Assembly: GCA_947488485.1 (NCBI GenBank)
Contig: CANKZO010000081.1
Coordinates: 1-8,971, forward strand
Origin: Opitutia bacterium
GTDB lineage: Bacteria; Verrucomicrobiota; Verrucomicrobiae; Opitutales; UBA953
Length of the DNA stretch: 8,971 nt
Direction of reading: 5' to 3'
In this document: one piece after another, positions 5,592 to 8,971 of the stretch
Layout of the letters: the number at the start of each line of letters is the position of its first letter
Numbering within the stretch: the first letter of the stretch is position 1
Made by a program: the position numbers and the translations under genes
Notes under the pieces: generated by a model
The model's input: only the letters and a program-made list of their open reading frames with translations
The model's database searches: none
What the model was told of the DNA's origin: nothing

Positions 5592-5598
5592 TATCTAA

Positions 5599-7101
5599 TT
5601 ATTTTTTATTAACAATAAAAAAGTACAATTGTTTTTTATATGTTGAAACTTCCCCAGCAATATGAACCTTCAAATCAATAAAATATTTATTTGGGATTTT
5701 ATCCCTTGTGTCAAATATAAAATAATACTCATTTGGACTTCTATTTATTTCTGACCAATCTTGCACTTGCACCTCTGTCTCCCCCTCCTTAACATAAATT
5801 CTATAATATGCTTTAACTCCTGTTAATAATTCATCTGTGCTATATGCTTTCTTTATAATAACCCCAACTTTTCTAACATCTGTATTAAGAATTTTCTCCC
5901 CTTGCATGACATTATAAAAATCAAAATTATATGATCCATTTTCTGTTGATTTTGTTCCGGTCTTAATTCTATTATTCAAATCATATAAAACAAACTCATT
6001 TTCGACATTTGGCAAGGTTATACCATTTAATGTTAATCCGCTCCAAACATCAGTAAACATAACTGGGGGTGTATATCCGCTAAATGCGTTTGGTATTGAA
6101 ACCTCATAAACACCTTTTGTTATCAGCTTTGTTGGTAGATTAGTTATGCCACTCATAATATCACCATCATTGTCAAAAATATTAACAACAGGATTTGAAT
6201 CCAAGTTCAAATAATTCCCATCATCAGTGACATACAAATATAATTTATTTATTTTATTTTTCACAAAATTATTTCTATCATCTTTCACCAAATCATCATA
6301 TGTTGTGATAAGATATGGTTCGTAGAATGTTTGTGTATGCCTTGAAAAAAAGCCCACAGAATAGCTTTCTGTTAACCCTGTTGCATTTTCATAAGAAGGT
6401 GGATATGAAATACCCCAACCAGCATAAGATGTTGTAGAACCAGTTAAAATGGCATTTACCTCATTTGTCATATCAAAAGAAATATCTTCATTCCCGGATT
6501 CAAAATGTTGGGTGTCAAGAATGGTCAATCCGCTATAATTAATATTCCCCGTATTTTTATTGTTATAAATACCAGGTTCAGTCCATCCGCTAATGGTCAT
6601 GCCACTAAACCAATTGGAGGGGGTTGTTGCAAATGAGTTATCGTTCTTTATAACCAGAGGATATTTTGCCCCTGATCCAGAATTTAAGTTTTTTGAATAA
6701 TTTGTATAATCATAACCAACACCTTCATCCCAGTTTTGAACATAACCTGTATCACCACTACTTAAAGGAATCCTAAATAAAACCAAATCAAATGATGACG
6801 CTCTTCTTTTTTGGGATGGCATTTTACCATTTAATAACGATTCATCAAATGATGCTGAGTTCCTCATAACCAATGTATGTGTTGCACTGCTCAAAGAACC
6901 ACTGAATATAATATCATCATTAACTTTATCAATTAATGGTTGGAGATTTATATTAAAAATAAACCTTGTTGGTCCATATGCAGGGATTAGGTAATCTGTT
7001 GCCCCATAGGATAATTCCATAACAGGATTTCTGCCTGTATTAATTTTGGAATTGGATATTAATGTATTGTTTTTATTGAAATAAGATAAATGGATTGACA
7101 T
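5599..7101 (-). CDS. DNRLRE-like beta-rich structural protein, probable tail or virion component
   Basis: This 500-residue protein is rich in Asn, Ser, Thr, Tyr and Gly, as expected of extracellular beta proteins. Residues about 5-270 follow the DNRLRE-type layout: 'KNNTLISNSKINTGRNPVME' near the start, 'TRFIFNINL' (45-53), 'DISFDMTNEVNAILTGS' (206-222) and 'VGFFSRHTQTFYEPYLITTY' (249-268), the usual last strands of the domain. Residues 280-500 look like two beta-sandwich domains, the last around 'AYYRIYVKEGETEVQVQDWS'. DNRLRE-like domains occur on cell-surface and phage structural proteins and may bind polysaccharide. No signal peptide is seen, which fits virion assembly in the cytoplasm. 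It lies between the OB-fold protein (17-base gap) and the LRR genes, so a tail or fibre-associated role is likely. The domain call is moderate, the exact role inferred. Confidence 0.6.
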   Translation of the reverse strand: MSIHLSYFNKNNTLISNSKINTGRNPVMELSYGATDYLIPAYGPTRFIFNINLQPLIDKVNDDIIFSGSLSSATHTLVMRNSASFDESLLNGKMPSQKRRASSFDLVLFRIPLSSGDTGYVQNWDEGVGYDYTNYSKNLNSGSGAKYPLVIKNDNSFATTPSNWFSGMTISGWTEPGIYNNKNTGNINYSGLTILDTQHFESGNEDISFDMTNEVNAILTGSTTSYAGWGISYPPSYENATGLTESYSVGFFSRHTQTFYEPYLITTYDDLVKDDRNNFVKNKINKLYLYVTDDGNYLNLDSNPVVNIFDNDGDIMSGITNLPTKLITKGVYEVSIPNAFSGYTPPVMFTDVWSGLTLNGITLPNVENEFVLYDLNNRIKTGTKSTENGSYNFDFYNVMQGEKILNTDVRKVGVIIKKAYSTDELLTGVKAYYRIYVKEGETEVQVQDWSEINRSPNEYYFIFDTRDKIPNKYFIDLKVHIAGEVSTYKKQLYFFIVNKK

Positions 7102-7118
7102 TTTTTATTTAATAAATA

Positions 7119-8627
7119 TCAATTAAGTTTGATTTTTTTGTTTAAAATCTTATTTGTTGCCAGTGAAAATTCTTTTAATAAATTTTGAATAGTAGATCCA
7201 TCTTCTGTAACTGAAACAGGCGCTTCCCCAGGGAACGGGTGGGCATGAGTGATTAAAAACCTTATTATCAGATTTATTAATTCTAATAACTCTTCACCCC
7301 TAACCATAGATGAAGTATTTGGTTCTATATTATCAATCACTTTATCGTTATCAATACCATATAACGTATTTGATAAATCAATTTTAGTTTTGCTTGGGGA
7401 TGATGTTGATGCATGAGATAATAAATAAAGAGTATCACCACCAATAATGGTAGATGTTGTATCATCAAGGATTGTTCGATCTTCTGTAAATTGATTTGTT
7501 TCAGTTAGGACTGGGGCGATTATATTATCTTTTGAATAAATAAAACCAACACCACTTTCTTTTGATAATTTATCAAATTTTATTTTCTTAAAAATATCAA
7601 TAACATGTATTGGTGGCGTTTTGGATAAGAAAGTCCCACTTAACCTTAATGCGGTGGGCAATCCAGGTCTAAAAAATATTGGGAATTTAGTTTCATTATC
7701 TGAAAATAGCACAGTGCCATTATCTAATTTTGATTTTGAGTTACAATCGCTAATAAAATCATTTATAAATTTAATTGTTTCTTCTTTTGTTTTTTGCGTG
7801 AAGAATATCCTTTGCTTAATGGTTTTTAAATCATCTATTGAACTATTAACATTTAATGAATCAATAGCAACCCTTTCATTTGGGGTTAACACATATAAAT
7901 TAACAAACCCATCAAATTTATCAACAGAATCTGGATTTTTTATAACCCATTCAATTAAATGCTTTGTGTTTATCTTTTTTTCTTTATTAACTTCAATTTC
8001 AACCAGATTACCTTTTACTTTCCTTGTTCTAAATTGTGAAACTTGAACGAAAGACCTATTGGTATTTGGTGTTGGAAATTCATTTGGATTTAATTCTCCT
8101 TTATATTTTCCTGAACGTAGAATAACGTCATCATCTTTAATGATAATATCTGATGTTCCCCTACCAACAATACCGTTATCTCCTGGCTCAACAAATATAC
8201 CTTTTACTTTTTCTTTCCTGTATGTGCCATCAATATTCTTTAAAGTTAAAGTTGTTTTATATCTCCTACCTTTACCCACACCAATTTTAGCTTCAACTGA
8301 ATCATTGAAACCACCTCTCATTGGTGAACTAAAATTTGACTGGATATAATATTGGTTATCGAATTTAAAATCTTTATTTGAGAATATAACCAAAATATCT
8401 TCGCCAACCGCCAAAGGAGCATTTAAATAATATGGCAACAATGGGGCAAATATAAAAGGATCTCTCGGCCCCCAAGCATCAACTTTCTCGTTAAATGGAG
8501 GGTTTGTTATTGAAGCTAATATTTCACTATTTCTATCACTATCTACTAAAACAGCTCTAACCCTATTTAGTAATAAAATGTCTTCAGTATCTGTTATTCT
8601 TGCAGTAAATAATATTTTATTGTCCAT
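7119..8627 (-). CDS. Putative baseplate or tail-spike protein with gp5-like OB-fold N-terminus
   Basis: This protein has 502 residues. Residues about 15-100 resemble the OB-fold of phage tail spike/hub proteins: 'NRVRAVLVDS', a D-P-F-I-F-A-P-L-L-P-Y-Y stretch at 56-67, then 'PLAVGEDILVIFSNKDFKFD' and 'NQYYIQ'. Residues 150-180 hold 'GIVGRGTSDIIIKDDDVILR' and S-G-K, a pattern I associate with the same class of proteins. The C-terminus (444-502) has the helix 'LLELINLIIRFLITHAHPFP', a HxHP motif common in baseplate proteins, and ends 'NKILNKKIKLN'. The expected role is in the baseplate or tail tip. Its ATG overlaps the stop of the small upstream gene by 11 bases, so translation is probably coupled. 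A T4 gene-number assignment is not possible from the sequence alone; no lysozyme domain is visible. Confidence 0.62.
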   Translation of the reverse strand: MDNKILFTARITDTEDILLLNRVRAVLVDSDRNSEILASITNPPFNEKVDAWGPRDPFIFAPLLPYYLNAPLAVGEDILVIFSNKDFKFDNQYYIQSNFSSPMRGGFNDSVEAKIGVGKGRRYKTTLTLKNIDGTYRKEKVKGIFVEPGDNGIVGRGTSDIIIKDDDVILRSGKYKGELNPNEFPTPNTNRSFVQVSQFRTRKVKGNLVEIEVNKEKKINTKHLIEWVIKNPDSVDKFDGFVNLYVLTPNERVAIDSLNVNSSIDDLKTIKQRIFFTQKTKEETIKFINDFISDCNSKSKLDNGTVLFSDNETKFPIFFRPGLPTALRLSGTFLSKTPPIHVIDIFKKIKFDKLSKESGVGFIYSKDNIIAPVLTETNQFTEDRTILDDTTSTIIGGDTLYLLSHASTSSPSKTKIDLSNTLYGIDNDKVIDNIEPNTSSMVRGEELLELINLIIRFLITHAHPFPGEAPVSVTEDGSTIQNLLKEFSLATNKILNKKIKLN

Positions 8628-8826
8628 AATTATTTCTTAAATTATATTCTTTTAACAATTTACCATACATATCTTCAATGCCATCTAATTTATGTGTCAA
8701 TGAAATAACCTCATTCTTAACCAAATTAAATTCATTAGATAATAAATCCAATGCATTTGTAATTTCAATATTATTTTTATCTTTAATATTGGAATAAAAC
8801 TCATCAAAATCAATAAACTCTTCCAT
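8617..8826 (-). CDS. Small acidic coiled-coil protein, unknown
   Basis: This 69-residue product is acidic and almost wholly helical. Residues about 22-62 ('TNALDLLSNEFNLVKNEVIS' onward to 'LKEYNL') show hydrophobic residues at heptad spacing and would form a coiled coil. The gene lies tightly between two others: the previous stop is one base upstream, and its own stop overlaps the following ATG by 11 bases (8617-8627). That packing, and the correct reading strand, make it a real gene despite its size. It could be an assembly chaperone or a small structural part of the tail, but I do not recognise it. Confidence 0.6.
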   Translation of the reverse strand: MEEFIDFDEFYSNIKDKNNIEITNALDLLSNEFNLVKNEVISLTHKLDGIEDMYGKLLKEYNLRNNYGQ

Positions 8827-8827
8827 G

Positions 8828-8971
8828 TTAGCTATGCCTTTTTTTTGCGAAAACTCTACCAGTTAATAAAGGATCAATTAAACCATCAACCGCACCATTT
8901 GCAATTTCTTCTGAATCCATACCATTTATGATTGATTCAACAAATAATAAACATCTATTTGGTGAACCATC
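8828..8971 (-). CDS. C-terminal end of an unknown tail-operon protein (5' end outside window)
   Basis: An open frame enters from the window edge and gives 47 residues before TAA at 8830-8828. The visible part reads 'GSPNRCLLFVESIINGMDSE' then 'EIANGAVDGLIDPLLTGRVF' and a basic tail 'AKKRHS'. It is the natural upstream member of the minus-strand operon, one base before the small coiled-coil gene. I do not recognise the family from this fragment. Codon use and packing make it a real gene end. Confidence 0.6.
   Translation of the reverse strand, partial: DGSPNRCLLFVESIINGMDSEEIANGAVDGLIDPLLTGRVFAKKRHS

Noticed and set aside
7621..8349. Open frames on the plus strand (7621-8046 and 8059-8349) inside the baseplate-like gene
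   Set aside because: Antisense to a long coding frame with recognisable motifs; no separate start context or family signal.

Overview
The window looks like part of a tailed-phage genome with a T4-type (gp23-like) capsid, probably from a phage of an AT-rich host such as a member of the Bacteroidetes. The evidence is the gp23-like C-terminal segment of the major capsid protein, a long tail/baseplate-like operon, a free-standing homing endonuclease beside the capsid gene, several small phage-specific protein families, very low GC, and the near absence of Shine-Dalgarno sequences. The host assignment is inference; the phage assignment is well supported.

Layout: (1) 1-516, plus strand, the C-terminal 171 codons of the major capsid protein, followed by a clear intrinsic terminator at 540-571. 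(2) 575-2194, minus strand, a large selfish-type gene with three zinc fingers, a Vsr/EDxHD-like nuclease core and a GNAT-like C-terminal domain. (3) 2255-3892, a patch of four small genes on alternating strands: a DUF5872-like basic protein, an unknown protein, a protein ending in a PSAY/YKK/GGxW motif, and a small protein that starts with an amphipathic helix. Several of these could be minor virion or packaged proteins. (4) 3893-4005, a convergent intergenic region holding a 15-bp perfect inverted repeat with nested smaller ones. (5) 4006-8971, minus strand, a compact co-directional run read from 8971 down: a partial unknown gene, a small coiled-coil protein, an OB-fold/HAHP baseplate-like protein, a DNRLRE-like structural protein, and three tandem leucine-rich-repeat (LRR) paralogues.

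The genes of region 5 overlap or lie 1-17 bases apart, so they are probably one transcript. The LRR proteins would then be made together with tail or baseplate components and may belong to the adsorption apparatus or be injected or accessory products. Two of them share a 169-bp block, including the leader, at about 96 percent DNA identity, while their repeat regions have diverged. All three end in the same cap. This constant-head, variable-middle, constant-cap layout is the most striking feature of the window.

No tRNA, CRISPR array, integrase or transposase was seen, and no gene-free stretch exceeds about 115 bases.
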